From the NCBI RefSeq assembly GCF_000723885.1, contig NZ_CCDG010000012.1:23319-87318 (forward strand): 64,000 bases of DNA. Direction: 5' to 3'. Shown here piece after piece: positions 43,829 through 53,724 of the stretch. This DNA is from Paenibacillus camerounensis (GTDB taxonomy: Bacteria; Bacillota; Bacilli; Paenibacillales; Paenibacillaceae). Positions within the stretch are counted from its first letter, which is position 1, and every line of letters starts with the position of its first letter. The position numbers and the translations under genes are program-made. The notes below the pieces were generated by a model. It was given only the letters and a program-made list of their open reading frames with translations. It was not told the DNA's origin and made no database searches.

Positions 43829-45910
43829 TTACCACACCAGCTTGCCGAAATCGGCAAAGGCCCGGGAGTCTGCATCCACACCTGCCAGCAGCGCAAGACG
43901 GTTCGAACGGATTTGCTCGTCCTCAGCCATGACCATTACGGAATCAAAGAATCCGGTGACGGCATCCTTCAGACCGGACAGAATACGGAGTGCTTCAGCG
44001 GCATCACGGGCTGATAGTGCTTGCTGGTACGGCTCATGAATGCCCTGCCATGTCTCATACAGCTTCACTTCGGCATTTTCCTTCAGCAGAGAAGGCTGGA
44101 TAGCGACACCCTCTGCAGCTTTGGCTGCCAAATTACTGACGCGGGTCAGGGAATCCACGGTAATTTTAAAATCATCCTGAGTACTTACAGCTTCTGTTAG
44201 CGCACGGCTTCTGCCGACAACATCAACAATATCGTCAAATCCTGCAGCTGTTACAGCTTCTACAACATCGTAGCGGATATTGTCGTCAGAAAGCAGGCGC
44301 TTCACACGAAGGCCGAAGAACTCGTACAGGTTATTACGCAGTTCAGGGGCAAAATGTTTCTCTCCGCGCAAACTTTCATGAACTTCCACTGCTGCAGTGA
44401 AAATTTCCTGCAAGCTGACAGGCAGCTTATGCTCCAGCAGCATCTGCACAATTCCTGCGGCCTGACGGCGCAGCGCGTAAGGGTCCTGGGAGCCGGTCGG
44501 GATTACTCCGATGGAGAAGCTTCCGACGATCGTATCGATTTTATCGGCCAGGCTGACCACCAGACCTGCTTCAGTCGATGGCACGCTGTCTCCGGCAAAA
44601 CGCGGCTGGTAGTGCTCGAAGATTCCTTTTGCCACATTCTCGGCTTCTCCGGCTTTGCGGGCGTAGTCCTCACCCATCGTACCCTGCAGCTCAGGGAATT
44701 CACCTACCATTTGCGTTACCAGATCGAATTTGCAGATGTCTGCAGTACGGCTGACTTCTGCAGCAGCAGCGGGAGAGAGTCCAAGTTTAGCAGCAAGGCG
44801 GTCAGCAATAGCCCGGATTCTGCGGACTTTGTCACCGATGCTTCCCAGCTCTACCTGATAGACGATTGATTCCAGCTTAGCCAGGGCATCGCTGATCTGC
44901 AGCTTCTGGTCTTCCTCATAGAAGAACTTGGCATCCGACAGGCGGGCGCGCAGTACCTTCTCATTTCCTTTTGCAATGACATCAAGCGACCCGGCATTAC
45001 CGTTACGCACTGTTACAAAGAACGGAAGCAGCTTGCCCGCACTGTCCAGTACAGGGAAATAACGCTGGTGCTCACGCATCGAGGTAATCAGCACATCCTG
45101 CGGAATATTGAGGAATGATTCATCGAAGGTGCCGAACAGGACCGTCGGTGTCTCCACCAGGAACAGAACCTCCTCCAGCAGATCTTCTTTAATCGCGATG
45201 GTCCATTCTTTGTCTGCGGCCAGCTTGTTGATCTGGTTCAGAATCAGCTCCTCGCGCTCCTTCACATCCACCAGCACATGCTGCGCACGCAGCGCTTCAA
45301 CATAATCTGCCGGCTGGGCAATGACAGTCTCCGTACCCAGGAAACGGTGCCCGCGGCTGACATTACCTGCTTTGACACCGGTGATTTCCAGATTAACAAT
45401 CTCCTGGCCGAACAAAGCTACCAGCCAGCGGATCGGACGGACAAATTTGAAGTCATACGCGCCCCAGCGCATATTTTTCGGAAAAGTCATCGCGTTCACA
45501 ATACCGGTAAGCCCCTCACTCAGCAGGGAGGAAGTTTCAACACCGTCACTGTTCTTGGTCGCATAGATGTATTCAACGCCTGCCAGCTCTTTGAAGGTAA
45601 ATTGTTCCGGCTCTACTCCCTGGCTGCGGGCAAAACCAAGCGCCGCCTTGCTCCAGTCACCGTTTGCATCAAGTGCGATTTTACGCGAAGGGCCTTTTAC
45701 CTCTTCACTGACATCGGCCTGCTTCTCGGCAGCATCCTTTACCAGTACAGACAGTCTGCGCGGTGTGGCATAAGCCGTGACTCCGCCGTGCTCAATGCGT
45801 GAAGCTTCCAGCCATTTGGCCGTTCTCTCCTGAAGCTGCTCCATCGCCGCCCGGATAAACCGGGCCGGAATTTCCTCAAGTCCAATCTCGAACAAAATAT
45901 CTTTAGACAT
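43829..45910 (-). CDS. glyS: Glycyl-tRNA synthetase beta subunit
   Basis: 693-residue beta subunit of the alpha2beta2 glycyl-tRNA synthetase. It begins [19 protein letters not shown], contains the conserved [11 protein letters not shown] and HRFLG blocks, an HD-like domain and a C-terminal anticodon-binding/DALR region. It supplies tRNA recognition. The ATG at 45910 overlaps the end of glyQ by 8 bp, with GAAGG upstream. Transcription is shared with glyQ and controlled by the upstream T-box. Confidence 0.95.
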   Translation of the reverse strand: MSKDILFEIGLEEIPARFIRAAMEQLQERTAKWLEASRIEHGGVTAYATPRRLSVLVKDAAEKQADVSEEVKGPSRKIALDANGDWSKAALGFARSQGVEPEQFTFKELAGVEYIYATKNSDGVETSSLLSEGLTGIVNAMTFPKNMRWGAYDFKFVRPIRWLVALFGQEIVNLEITGVKAGNVSRGHRFLGTETVIAQPADYVEALRAQHVLVDVKEREELILNQINKLAADKEWTIAIKEDLLEEVLFLVETPTVLFGTFDESFLNIPQDVLITSMREHQRYFPVLDSAGKLLPFFVTVRNGNAGSLDVIAKGNEKVLRARLSDAKFFYEEDQKLQISDALAKLESIVYQVELGSIGDKVRRIRAIADRLAAKLGLSPAAAAEVSRTADICKFDLVTQMVGEFPELQGTMGEDYARKAGEAENVAKGIFEHYQPRFAGDSVPSTEAGLVVSLADKIDTIVGSFSIGVIPTGSQDPYALRRQAAGIVQMLLEHKLPVSLQEIFTAAVEVHESLRGEKHFAPELRNNLYEFFGLRVKRLLSDDNIRYDVVEAVTAAGFDDIVDVVGRSRALTEAVSTQDDFKITVDSLTRVSNLAAKAAEGVAIQPSLLKENAEVKLYETWQGIHEPYQQALSARDAAEALRILSGLKDAVTGFFDSVMVMAEDEQIRSNRLALLAGVDADSRAFADFGKLVW

Positions 45911-46790
45911 GCTCAGCACCTTCTTTCTTCAGCAGCGGGAAGCCCAGCTTCTCACGTTCCTCCATATAGGTCGCGGCAACCGTACGGGCCAGATTACGCA
46001 CTCTTGTAATAAAGCCGGTCCGTTCCGTTACACTGATTGCTCCGCGCGCATCCAAGAGGTTGAAGGTATGCGAGCATTTCAGCACATAATCGTAGGCCGG
46101 GAATACCAGATGGTTATCCATCGCTCTGCGTGCTTCCTGTTCGTAAGTGTTAAACAGGGTAAAGAGCATCTGCACATCGGATACTTCAAAAGTATACGTG
46201 GAATGCTCGACCTCGGGCTGATGGAACACATCCCCGTAAGTCACTCCGTCTACCCACTCCAGGTCGAACACATTTTCCTTTTCCTGAATGTAAGAAGCCA
46301 GACGCTCCATGCCGTAAGTAATCTCAACAGCTACCGGACTGGTCTCAATTCCGCCAACCTGCTGGAAGTAAGTGAACTGCGTGATTTCCATTCCGTCCAG
46401 CCACACTTCCCAGCCAAGGCCAGCGCAGCCCAGCGACGGATTCTCCCAGTTATCTTCAACAAAACGGATGTCATGCAAAAGAGGGTCTACTCCCAGCGCC
46501 TTCAGACTATCCAGATATAGCTCCTGAATGTTGTCCGGCGAAGGCTTGATAATGACCTGGAACTGGTGATGCTGGTACAAACGGTTTGGATTCTCGCCAT
46601 AACGGCCGTCGGACGGGCGGCGGGAAGGCTCCACATAAGCTACCTTCCAAGGCTCTGGTCCCAGTGAGCGCAAAAACGTCATGGGGTTCATCGTTCCCGC
46701 CCCTTTTTCCGTATCGTACGGCTGGACGAGAATACAATTCTGTTCTGCCCAGAACTGCTGCAGCGTTAAGATCATCTGCTGAAAATTCAT
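45903..46790 (-). CDS. glyQ: Glycyl-tRNA synthetase alpha subunit
   Basis: 295-residue catalytic subunit: [51 protein letters not shown] is the diagnostic motif 1/2 region of GlyQ, with [22 protein letters not shown] near the C-terminus. It activates glycine and charges tRNA-Gly. AAGGAG is present upstream of the ATG. The 120 bp after the T-box terminator separates it from the leader. Confidence 0.96.
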   Translation of the reverse strand: MNFQQMILTLQQFWAEQNCILVQPYDTEKGAGTMNPMTFLRSLGPEPWKVAYVEPSRRPSDGRYGENPNRLYQHHQFQVIIKPSPDNIQELYLDSLKALGVDPLLHDIRFVEDNWENPSLGCAGLGWEVWLDGMEITQFTYFQQVGGIETSPVAVEITYGMERLASYIQEKENVFDLEWVDGVTYGDVFHQPEVEHSTYTFEVSDVQMLFTLFNTYEQEARRAMDNHLVFPAYDYVLKCSHTFNLLDARGAISVTERTGFITRVRNLARTVAATYMEEREKLGFPLLKKEGAEHV

Positions 46791-46913
46791 ACTACCGACT
46801 CCTTCGCTTTACAAGTTTGTTGGCATTGCTGCCGTGAGGCTCTTTACTGTGCCGCGATGGAGGCGGCGTTCTTCTATGCTGCAATACCCGGACAAGTCCC
46901 TGATACTGCATGC

Positions 46914-47225
46914 AAAAAAGCTCCCGCCCCCATGCCTGATAGTCCAGACATAGGGACGAGAGCTTAACATATACTCCCGCGGTTCCACCCTACTTGATTA
47001 CGTACCGCATTGCCGGCTGCTGTATGCACCGCTGCAACACGAATAGACGAAATCCACTTTTCATTCTGCCGAATCCGTACTCCCGGGTGCCTTGTTCATG
47101 AACCTTGTGCTACCGGGCTTCCACTCCCCCCGGCTCGCTTAAGCAGCAAATGCGTTCATTACTTTCCCGATCCCTGCACATCTCTGAGGCTTCAGAGTTA
47201 CATCGGCATCTAGTTACAAAAGAAA
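46914..47225 (-). promoter_or_regulatory. T-box leader (tRNA-Gly sensing) of glyQS
   Basis: The leader has the T-box sequence AGGGTGGAACCGCGG (46977-46991) whose UGGA can pair with the UCCA end of tRNA-Gly, an upstream Stem I region to ~47225, and a downstream terminator (AAGCTCTCGTCCC pairs with GGGGCGGGAGCTT, then TTTTTT, 46914-46965). Uncharged tRNA would stabilise the antiterminator and switch on glyQS. The specifier codon was not pinned down; glycine is inferred from the acceptor match and the downstream genes. Confidence 0.9.
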
Positions 47226-47233
47226 CTGTTCCC

Positions 47234-47262
47234 ATAGTAACGGAAAATTCGGGATTCGTCAA
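47234..47262 (-). promoter_or_regulatory. Promoter of the glyQS T-box transcript
   Basis: TTGACG (47257-47262), 17-bp spacer, TACTAT (47234-47239) on the minus strand; it overlaps the final codons of recO. Confidence 0.75.
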
Positions 47263-48014
47263 ATATTGTATTTATCCAGCTGGTCGAGGAAGCCCTGTGA
47301 CTTCAGCCTCAGCCCGAGCTGGGCATCCATAAAGGCGCGCATTACGGTCTTCAGCTCGCTGCGGGTCGCTTCCTTTACATCGACATTGCCAAGGCGTGTC
47401 AGGTCAAGGGCAGCGAACAGGCGCAGGAGCTTCAGGGCACGCGGAGAAATTTCCACCGCCGGCGGATCATTGTGCCTGCAGCTGCGGCATAAGACGCCGC
47501 CGAGCCGCGGACTGATCCGCAGCTCTTCATCAGCCTTTTCCCGCCCGCAGACGATACACTGATCCAGCTCCGGTCCGTACCCTGCAGCCTGCAGTATTTT
47601 CATCTCAAATACATTAATAATGATGCCCGGTTCCTTATCTTCCTCCAGTGCACTGAGACATGCCGACAGCTGGCGGAACCAGAAGCTGCCGGTCTCCTCG
47701 TCATGCAATACACGGTCCAGCAGCTCGCAGGCGTATGAAGCATACGCTGCTTTGATCAGGTCTGTCCGCAGCCCGTGACGGGACTGAATAATTTCCCCTG
47801 CGTTCAGGGTACCCAGTCCCCCGTTGTTGCGGAAAAATACAAATTCGCCGGTTGTAAACAGCTGGATCAGCGCAGCATGGCGGCTCTTGACCTTTTTGGC
47901 GCCGCGAACAAGAACACCTACTTTGCCGGCGTTCTCGGTGCAAAGCGTAATGATGGCGTTCCCTTCGCCGTAATCCATACTGCGGATGACGATCCCTTCC
48001 ACCCTGTGTAGCAT
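47259..48014 (-). CDS. recO: DNA repair protein RecO
   Basis: 251 residues. N-terminal OB-fold (MLHRVEGIVIRSMDYGEGNAIITLCTENAGKVGVLVRGAKKVKSRHAALIQL) and a C-terminal helical domain with a four-cysteine zinc site (CIVCGRE ... LCRSCRH; written as C-x2-C and C-x2-C). RecO works with RecR and RecF in loading RecA. The ATG at 48014 has GGGGG upstream. It follows yqzL closely, as in B. subtilis era-yqzL-recO. Confidence 0.93.
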   Translation of the reverse strand: MLHRVEGIVIRSMDYGEGNAIITLCTENAGKVGVLVRGAKKVKSRHAALIQLFTTGEFVFFRNNGGLGTLNAGEIIQSRHGLRTDLIKAAYASYACELLDRVLHDEETGSFWFRQLSACLSALEEDKEPGIIINVFEMKILQAAGYGPELDQCIVCGREKADEELRISPRLGGVLCRSCRHNDPPAVEISPRALKLLRLFAALDLTRLGNVDVKEATRSELKTVMRAFMDAQLGLRLKSQGFLDQLDKYNI

Positions 48015-48050
48015 GCCTCTTCCCCCAACCATCCGGCAAGCAACCAGTCT

Positions 48051-48194
48051 TTACTCTGCTTCTTCATCAAGAACCTGCTCTTCCTCCGCAATCAGCGGTC
48101 CGCCCGCCTCCAGCGGATCTGCGGCTTGCCTGTACAGCAGATATGCATCGACATCTCCAGTCATTGCAAAATACTTCCACGAAAAGTCTCGCAT
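48051..48194 (-). CDS. yqzL: YqzL family small protein
   Basis: 47-residue ORF, MRDFSWKYFAMTGDVDAYLLYKQ-type N-terminus with an acidic tail ending EEEQVLDEEAE. This matches the YqzL family, which sits between era and recO in Bacillales. The ATG at 48194 has AAAGGA 9 nt upstream. Function unknown. Its length and position are exactly those of the family. Confidence 0.88.
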   Translation of the reverse strand: MRDFSWKYFAMTGDVDAYLLYRQAADPLEAGGPLIAEEEQVLDEEAE

Positions 48195-48301
48195 TCGTAT
48201 TCATCCTTTCTTCGGAAACACGATGTCTCTTCAGAACTAGGATGTGCGCTGTGCTGAGGTTTATCCTTGCAATTCCTGCCATAACAGCCGCGGATACAGA
48301 A

Positions 48302-49195
48302 TTATAGGTCTTTGTGGAAGCCTAAATCGCGCAGAACGCGGTCCTGGTTGCGCCAGTCTTTTTTCACTTTTACCCATAGCTCCAAGAAAATCTTCGATCC
48401 CAGCAGGTTCTGGATATCCGTGCGGGCCCGTCTGCCGACTTCCTTCAGAAGCGCCCCCTGCTTGCCGATAATAATTCCCTTCTGCGAATCGCGTTCTACA
48501 AAAATAATTGCACTGATATGCACTACCCCGTTCGGCTCAACACGCATATCCTCTATACCTACCGCAATGGAATGCGGCACCTCTTCGCGGGTCATGTGAA
48601 GAATCTTCTCACGAATCAGCTCGGCGCAGACGAATTGCTCCGGATGGTCTGTTACCTGGTCCTCCGGATAATACTGCGGCCCTTCCGGCAGATACTTGGA
48701 AATCTGTTCCAGCAGGGTGTTTACGTTGCTGCCAACCTTAGCGGAAATCGGAACGATTTCAGCAAACGTATGCAGCTTGTTGTACTCCGTAATCAGCGGA
48801 AGCAGTACTTCAGGCTCGATTTTGTCAATCTTGTTCATAACCAGGATTACCGGTGTCTTAACCTCTTTCAATTGCTCCGCGATAAAACGGTCACCGCCGC
48901 CCATCCCTTCCGAAGCATCCACAAGGAACAGCACAGCCTCTACTTCATGCAGGGTGCTGAGCGCCGTCTGGTTCATGTAGTCACCCAGCTTGGACTGTCT
49001 TTTATGAATACCCGGCGTGTCCAGGAACACAATCTGCGAATTGTTCGCTGTGTACACCCCGTGGATTTTGTTGCGCGTTGTCTGGGGCTTGTCCGACATA
49101 ATGGCGATTTTTTGCCCGATCACCTGGTTCATGAGTGTTGATTTACCTACATTTGGTCTGCCGATAATAGCGACAAATCCTGATTTGAATTTCAT
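48302..49195 (-). CDS. era: GTPase Era
   Basis: 297-residue essential GTPase for 16S rRNA processing and 30S maturation. G1 is GRPNVGKST (residues 12-20), G3 DTPGIH, G4 NKID, followed by a C-terminal KH domain containing the conserved [17 protein letters not shown] ([22 protein letters not shown]). The start is well supported by family N-terminus ([19 protein letters not shown]). It shares this conserved cluster with ybeY and recO. Confidence 0.96.
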   Translation of the reverse strand: MKFKSGFVAIIGRPNVGKSTLMNQVIGQKIAIMSDKPQTTRNKIHGVYTANNSQIVFLDTPGIHKRQSKLGDYMNQTALSTLHEVEAVLFLVDASEGMGGGDRFIAEQLKEVKTPVILVMNKIDKIEPEVLLPLITEYNKLHTFAEIVPISAKVGSNVNTLLEQISKYLPEGPQYYPEDQVTDHPEQFVCAELIREKILHMTREEVPHSIAVGIEDMRVEPNGVVHISAIIFVERDSQKGIIIGKQGALLKEVGRRARTDIQNLLGSKIFLELWVKVKKDWRNQDRVLRDLGFHKDL

Positions 49196-49408
49196 ATGAT
49201 CTTCCCTTTCGTGTTAAAACAAAAATGAAAAAGCTTAAACCCTTTTTTCGATCCCCCTAAATCCCCCTTAGCCAAGGGAGACCCCAAGGGCCCCGGCCCT
49301 CTGGACACCCGGAAATGGGCGTTTTAGTAGTTATCGGCGCTTCGAACAGACATTTGGCGCTATGAGCGCTTTCGTTCCCTGCGGGAACACGCTGGACTGT
49401 TGGTGACC

Positions 49409-49494
49409 GGGATATTAGTCAACTAATCAAAACCTTTGGTCCTCTCATCCTACTTAAGGGAGCACTCAGCGATACAGGGATATTAGTCAACTAA
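49409..49494. repeat. Two copies of an 18-bp direct repeat
   Basis: GGGATATTAGTCAACTAA occurs identically at 49409-49426 and 49477-49494, 68 bp apart. The core TTAGTCAACTAA is a short palindrome. Confidence 0.8.
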
Positions 49495-49563
49495 CATAAC
49501 AATTTTGTGTGCTTTTTAGCTGGGCCGGGATTGGCGGAAACGGCAAGCCGAACAGCACAGCTT

Positions 49564-49748
49564 TAACTGTATTTTGTACAATTATTTAAGCACGAACCAG
49601 GTGTTTTACCGGTTTAGCTGTATTCTGTGCAGTTATTTTTAGACATTTGAGTGTTTTCGGTCAAAAAACAGCAATATAGTTGCACAAACTGCAGTTAATC
49701 TCAGCTGCAGACAAATCTAGCTTGGTTTAGTTGTACAAAGTGCAGCTA
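49564..49748. repeat. Four copies of a TARYTGYA-N5-TRCARYTA palindrome
   Basis: Copies at 49564-49584, 49615-49635, 49677-49697 and 49728-49748. Each has 8-bp arms around a 5-bp centre. Centres are TTTTG and TTCTG in the first two and CAAAC and CAAAG in the last two, so the pairs are in opposite orientation. Arm differences are compensated by G-U wobble, so each could fold as an RNA hairpin. Related copies lie at 61158-61215. Confidence 0.75.
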
Positions 49749-49874
49749 AACTGGAACGTCAGAAATCCGGCAGGCAGCAGCTGCCTAGTTAATAATAACC
49801 AGCCAGATATTACCCGGCCTGGCAGCAACTAGCGAGGCATTAACCAGCCAGCAACCTGAAAGCAGCCGGCCAGT

Positions 49875-50345
<471 letters not shown>

Positions 50346-50559
50346 CTATATCGTTTTGCCGGCGTTAACGATTTGCATTACTTTACGGGTTAATCCCGCT
50401 TCCTAAGCTTTCACTTACCTTGTGATTAGCAAGGCCCGCCGGTCTACACACCATGAAATTCCGGCACACCTGCAATAATGCTGCACAGCAGCCTCATGCA
50501 AGATGGCGGAGGGCATAAATGCCGGTCCGCCTCAGGCTTTGGCTGAAGTTGTAAACTGA

Positions 50560-50955
50560 TTATGACATAAATCCTGCGATCCAGTCCATCACCGGATGAT
50601 AAAAAACGTAGATTCCCACAATAACGGCAAAAACCGCCGTAAGCAGCACAGCTCCTGCGGCGGTATCTTTGGCGGTCTTAGCCAGGGGATGAATATCCGG
50701 CGATACCAGATCAATCGTCGCTTCAATTGCTGTATTCAGCAGTTCTGTACTCAGTACAAGCGTTATTGCCAGCAGCAGCAGTATCCAGCTTAAAGGAGGA
50801 AGCCTGAAGAACGCCGCAGCGGCAAGCACCGCTACAGCCAGAACGCTATGCACCTTCATATTCAGCTCAGATTTGAACGCGGAGGCAATGCCGTGCGCTG
50901 CAAACCGGAATGAATGCCAGAATTTTTTGTGGCCTACCGCCGTATTTTTGGCCAT
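50560..50955 (-). CDS. dgkA: Diacylglycerol/undecaprenol kinase DgkA
   Basis: 131-residue small membrane kinase with three helices and the signature ELLNTAIEATIDLVSPDIHPLAKTAKDTAAGAVLL (Glu and Asp of the ATP/Mg site). In Gram-positives the substrate is mainly undecaprenol, so it recycles the lipid carrier for wall synthesis. Its ATG overlaps the ybeY stop (TAATG), so the two are coupled. Good match to the family in length and order. Confidence 0.93.
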   Translation of the reverse strand: MAKNTAVGHKKFWHSFRFAAHGIASAFKSELNMKVHSVLAVAVLAAAAFFRLPPLSWILLLLAITLVLSTELLNTAIEATIDLVSPDIHPLAKTAKDTAAGAVLLTAVFAVIVGIYVFYHPVMDWIAGFMS

Positions 50956-51449
50956 TAGCGGGTTAACCCTACCTGCGCCAGTACATTCTCCTGTTTGGAC
51001 ATCATTTCAGCCTCTGATTCCGCATCCTGATGGTCATAGCCCAGCAGATGCAGGAAGCCGTGAACGAACAGGAAGCCAAGCTCCCGCTCCAGGGAATGGC
51101 CGTATTCCTCAGCCTGCTCCTTAGCCCGTGTAACAGAGATAATAATATCCCCCAGCGAATTCGGGACCTCTCCGTATTCATCATCATCAAAAGCATATAT
51201 AATCTCCGGCTCGTCCTCTCCCGCCTCGTTCATGGCAAAGGACAGCACGTCTGTCGGACGGTCGATTCCCCGGTACTCCAGGTTCAGCTCATGTATACGC
51301 GCATTGTCAACAAAAGTGAGATCTACCTCACCCTTTTCAACCCCTTCGGCTTCGCCTGCTTTTTGCAGAATGCTGTCAAGGAGCGCTATCAGAGCATCCG
51401 TTATCTCGTATTCTTCCTGCTCGTTGTTCCAGTTGATGGCCAGACTCAT
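50955..51449 (-). CDS. ybeY: Endoribonuclease YbeY (16S rRNA maturation)
   Basis: 164-residue zinc-dependent RNase with the HGFLHLLGYDH metal-binding motif (H-x3-H-x5-H). It is required for 16S rRNA 3'-end processing and ribosome quality control. An acidic insert (EAGEDEPEIIYAFDDDEYGE) lengthens it slightly compared with E. coli. Start overlaps the pgpH stop by 4 bp (ATGA), and dgkA follows by 1-nt overlap. Confidence 0.95.
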   Translation of the reverse strand: MSLAINWNNEQEEYEITDALIALLDSILQKAGEAEGVEKGEVDLTFVDNARIHELNLEYRGIDRPTDVLSFAMNEAGEDEPEIIYAFDDDEYGEVPNSLGDIIISVTRAKEQAEEYGHSLERELGFLFVHGFLHLLGYDHQDAESEAEMMSKQENVLAQVGLTR

Positions 51450-53707
51450 GTTGTAGCCGCCCCTTCCTCTTTCTTCGGTTTTTTCACTTCTTCAGGATAT
51501 TCGATCCGCGAGTGAAAAATCCCCATGACCGTCTCTTTGAGCGTCCGGGCAATAATGTCCAGCTCCTTGATCGTCAGGTCACATTCATCAAACTGGTGGT
51601 CGTCCAGCCTGCTTTTAATTATCTTTTCAATCATCGTTTCTACCTGAACAACAGTAGGCTTGCGGAGTGAGCGGACCGCTGCTTCCACACTGTCGGCGAT
51701 ACCAACCACAGCGGCTTCCTTGGACTGCGCCTTCGGCCCAGGATAACGGAAATCCTCTTCGGTGAAGTCAGGCGTGACACCCTTTTCCTCCGCGATCTTA
51801 AGCGCCTTATGATAAAAATAATGCAGGAACGTCGTGCCGTGATGCTGCTCGGCAATGTCGCGGATCGGCTTAGGCAGCTTGTACTCCTTCTGCATCTCCA
51901 CCCCGTCACGGGCATGCGCTACAATGATGGATTTGCTGAGCGCCGGCTCAATCGAGTCATGCGGATTCTCCATATTGTTCTGATTCTCAATAAAATAAAA
52001 CGGCCGCTTTGTCTTGCCGATGTCGTGGTAATAGGAGCCTACCCGGCACAGCAGACCGTCTGCTCCAATTGCTTCCGCCGCCGCTTCCGACAGATTGCCG
52101 ACCATCACGCTGTGATGATAGGTTCCCGGCGTTTCTGTAAGCAGCTTGCGCAGCAGCGGATGATTCGGATTGGACAGCTCAACCAGCTTCAGCGCTGACA
52201 GGATCCCGAAGGTGGCCTCAAAGAACGGCATCAGCCCGATTACAAGCACTGCTGTCAGCAGCCCGCCGGCAAAAGCAAAGCCAAGCGAATACAAGGTCTG
52301 CGTATCATTCCAGCCCCCCCCGCCGAGCAGCTTCAGCATAAACACAGTAACTGTGCCGAACAAGGAAACCATGATTCCGCCCTTAAGCAGTGTGGAACGC
52401 TGGCCCGCGCGGTGAGTGGCAAATATAGCAACATACGACACTACCAGGGCAAAGAAGCCGAAGTTAAAATCAAATACGGTATTCTGCTGCACATTCAGAA
52501 TAATGCTCGCCAGCACACTGAACAGGATGGAGCAGAAATAGGCCAGGGTCATATCCAGCAGCATAGCTATCAGCATGGCCCCAATGGCGACCGGAGCCAG
52601 GAACCCTACATAGTAGCGGACATCGGTCTGCAGGAAGGCAGCCAGCTTCATAGTGATCATGGTGATGACAAAAACAAGCATCAGCATCAGGAGCTGCGAG
52701 TTATTGTACTTGAATCCCGAGCTGGCTGCGCCTCCGGAGTACCGGATAAACACCATCAGCCCCGCTGAGAGCATGACCGACAGCAGCAGCAGCCCGAACT
52801 GCGGCCAGTAATTGACCTCATTGCTCAGCAGCCCGTTCTCATCCAGCAATGTGTACAGCTCAGGGGTAATCGTCTCGCCTTTGGCTACCAGCACATCGCC
52901 CTGTTCAATAAATACATCCGGCGTGTTCTCACGGGCTTCGACCTTGGCTTCTTTCGTCGCTTCCTCATCAAAAAATTTATTAGGCATAATAACCAGCCGG
53001 ACCAGCTCCTGAGTCACCTCGCGGGCTGTGCGCTGGCTGAGCGAGCTGACGCTGACCTGCTCCGCCACCTTGGCGCGGGCGGTCTGGGCGTCGACAATCT
53101 GGTCATTCATCAGCTTGATGACAATCTCCCGGGCAACCTGCTTCATCTCAATGATATCCTGGGTAGTCAGCCGCGGAATTTTGATATAAGTCTCTTCAGG
53201 AATAGTGTAAGCCTGTTCAGCAATGCCGGTCTGGATCTCCTCCAGGAGCGTATCTGAATAGGTACCGGCGTTGCGGCTGGAATTAATAAAGCTCTGAACA
53301 AAATCATTAGCCCGCTGCGGGATAACATCCTTGTAAATGCCGATCTTGTCACTTTGCGAGATCAGATCATCCTGATTCAGGCTGTCGATCCGGTCCAGCA
53401 GCAGAGTAACCAGGCTGTCCGCCCGGATCGGTATGATGGCATATTTGTTCTGTACACCCTCTGCCGCAGCTTCCTGGGCCTTAAGCTTGGCTTTGTTATC
53501 CAATATCTGCTTGGGAGCCGTAATCTCTTTGGCGCTGGTAGTATTTACTTTGATATCATAACGTTTCGGCAGCAGGTCAGACGACAGGCTGAAGTAGAAG
53601 ACCAGCCCCAGGAACAGGAAAAGAGCATAGCGCGTCAACGCGCTATACTTCCATCCGGTATTGCTGTATACGAATCCGCTTAGTTTCGATGGTTGCTTTG
53701 AAGCCAT
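51446..53707 (-). CDS. pgpH: 7TM-HD phosphohydrolase, c-di-AMP phosphodiesterase PgpH type (YqfF)
   Basis: 753 residues. One N-terminal membrane helix, a large extracellular 7TMR-HDED domain (~60-330), seven membrane helices (~340-520) and a cytoplasmic HD domain with HSVMVGNLSEAAAEAIG, RVGSYYHDIGK and HARDGVEM. PgpH-type enzymes degrade c-di-AMP and so influence potassium and wall homeostasis. The gene lies between phoH and ybeY as in B. subtilis (phoH-yqfF-ybeY). Confidence 0.93.
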   Translation of the reverse strand: MASKQPSKLSGFVYSNTGWKYSALTRYALFLFLGLVFYFSLSSDLLPKRYDIKVNTTSAKEITAPKQILDNKAKLKAQEAAAEGVQNKYAIIPIRADSLVTLLLDRIDSLNQDDLISQSDKIGIYKDVIPQRANDFVQSFINSSRNAGTYSDTLLEEIQTGIAEQAYTIPEETYIKIPRLTTQDIIEMKQVAREIVIKLMNDQIVDAQTARAKVAEQVSVSSLSQRTAREVTQELVRLVIMPNKFFDEEATKEAKVEARENTPDVFIEQGDVLVAKGETITPELYTLLDENGLLSNEVNYWPQFGLLLLSVMLSAGLMVFIRYSGGAASSGFKYNNSQLLMLMLVFVITMITMKLAAFLQTDVRYYVGFLAPVAIGAMLIAMLLDMTLAYFCSILFSVLASIILNVQQNTVFDFNFGFFALVVSYVAIFATHRAGQRSTLLKGGIMVSLFGTVTVFMLKLLGGGGWNDTQTLYSLGFAFAGGLLTAVLVIGLMPFFEATFGILSALKLVELSNPNHPLLRKLLTETPGTYHHSVMVGNLSEAAAEAIGADGLLCRVGSYYHDIGKTKRPFYFIENQNNMENPHDSIEPALSKSIIVAHARDGVEMQKEYKLPKPIRDIAEQHHGTTFLHYFYHKALKIAEEKGVTPDFTEEDFRYPGPKAQSKEAAVVGIADSVEAAVRSLRKPTVVQVETMIEKIIKSRLDDHQFDECDLTIKELDIIARTLKETVMGIFHSRIEYPEEVKKPKKEEGAATT

Positions 53708-53724
53708 GAGGACAGTCCCCTTTG

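Larger units (their letters stand above)
49196..49874. other. Long intergenic region rich in short repeats
   Basis: 679 bp between era and cdd with no supported gene. It holds a tandem ATCCCCCT pair at 10-bp spacing (49251-49268), two copies of an 18-bp direct repeat (49409-49426 and 49477-49494; each contains TTAGTCAACTAA), four hairpin-forming palindromes (49564-49748), and two TAACCAGCCAG copies near 49795 and 49841. The repeat content suggests dispersed elements and not a gene. Confidence 0.7.
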
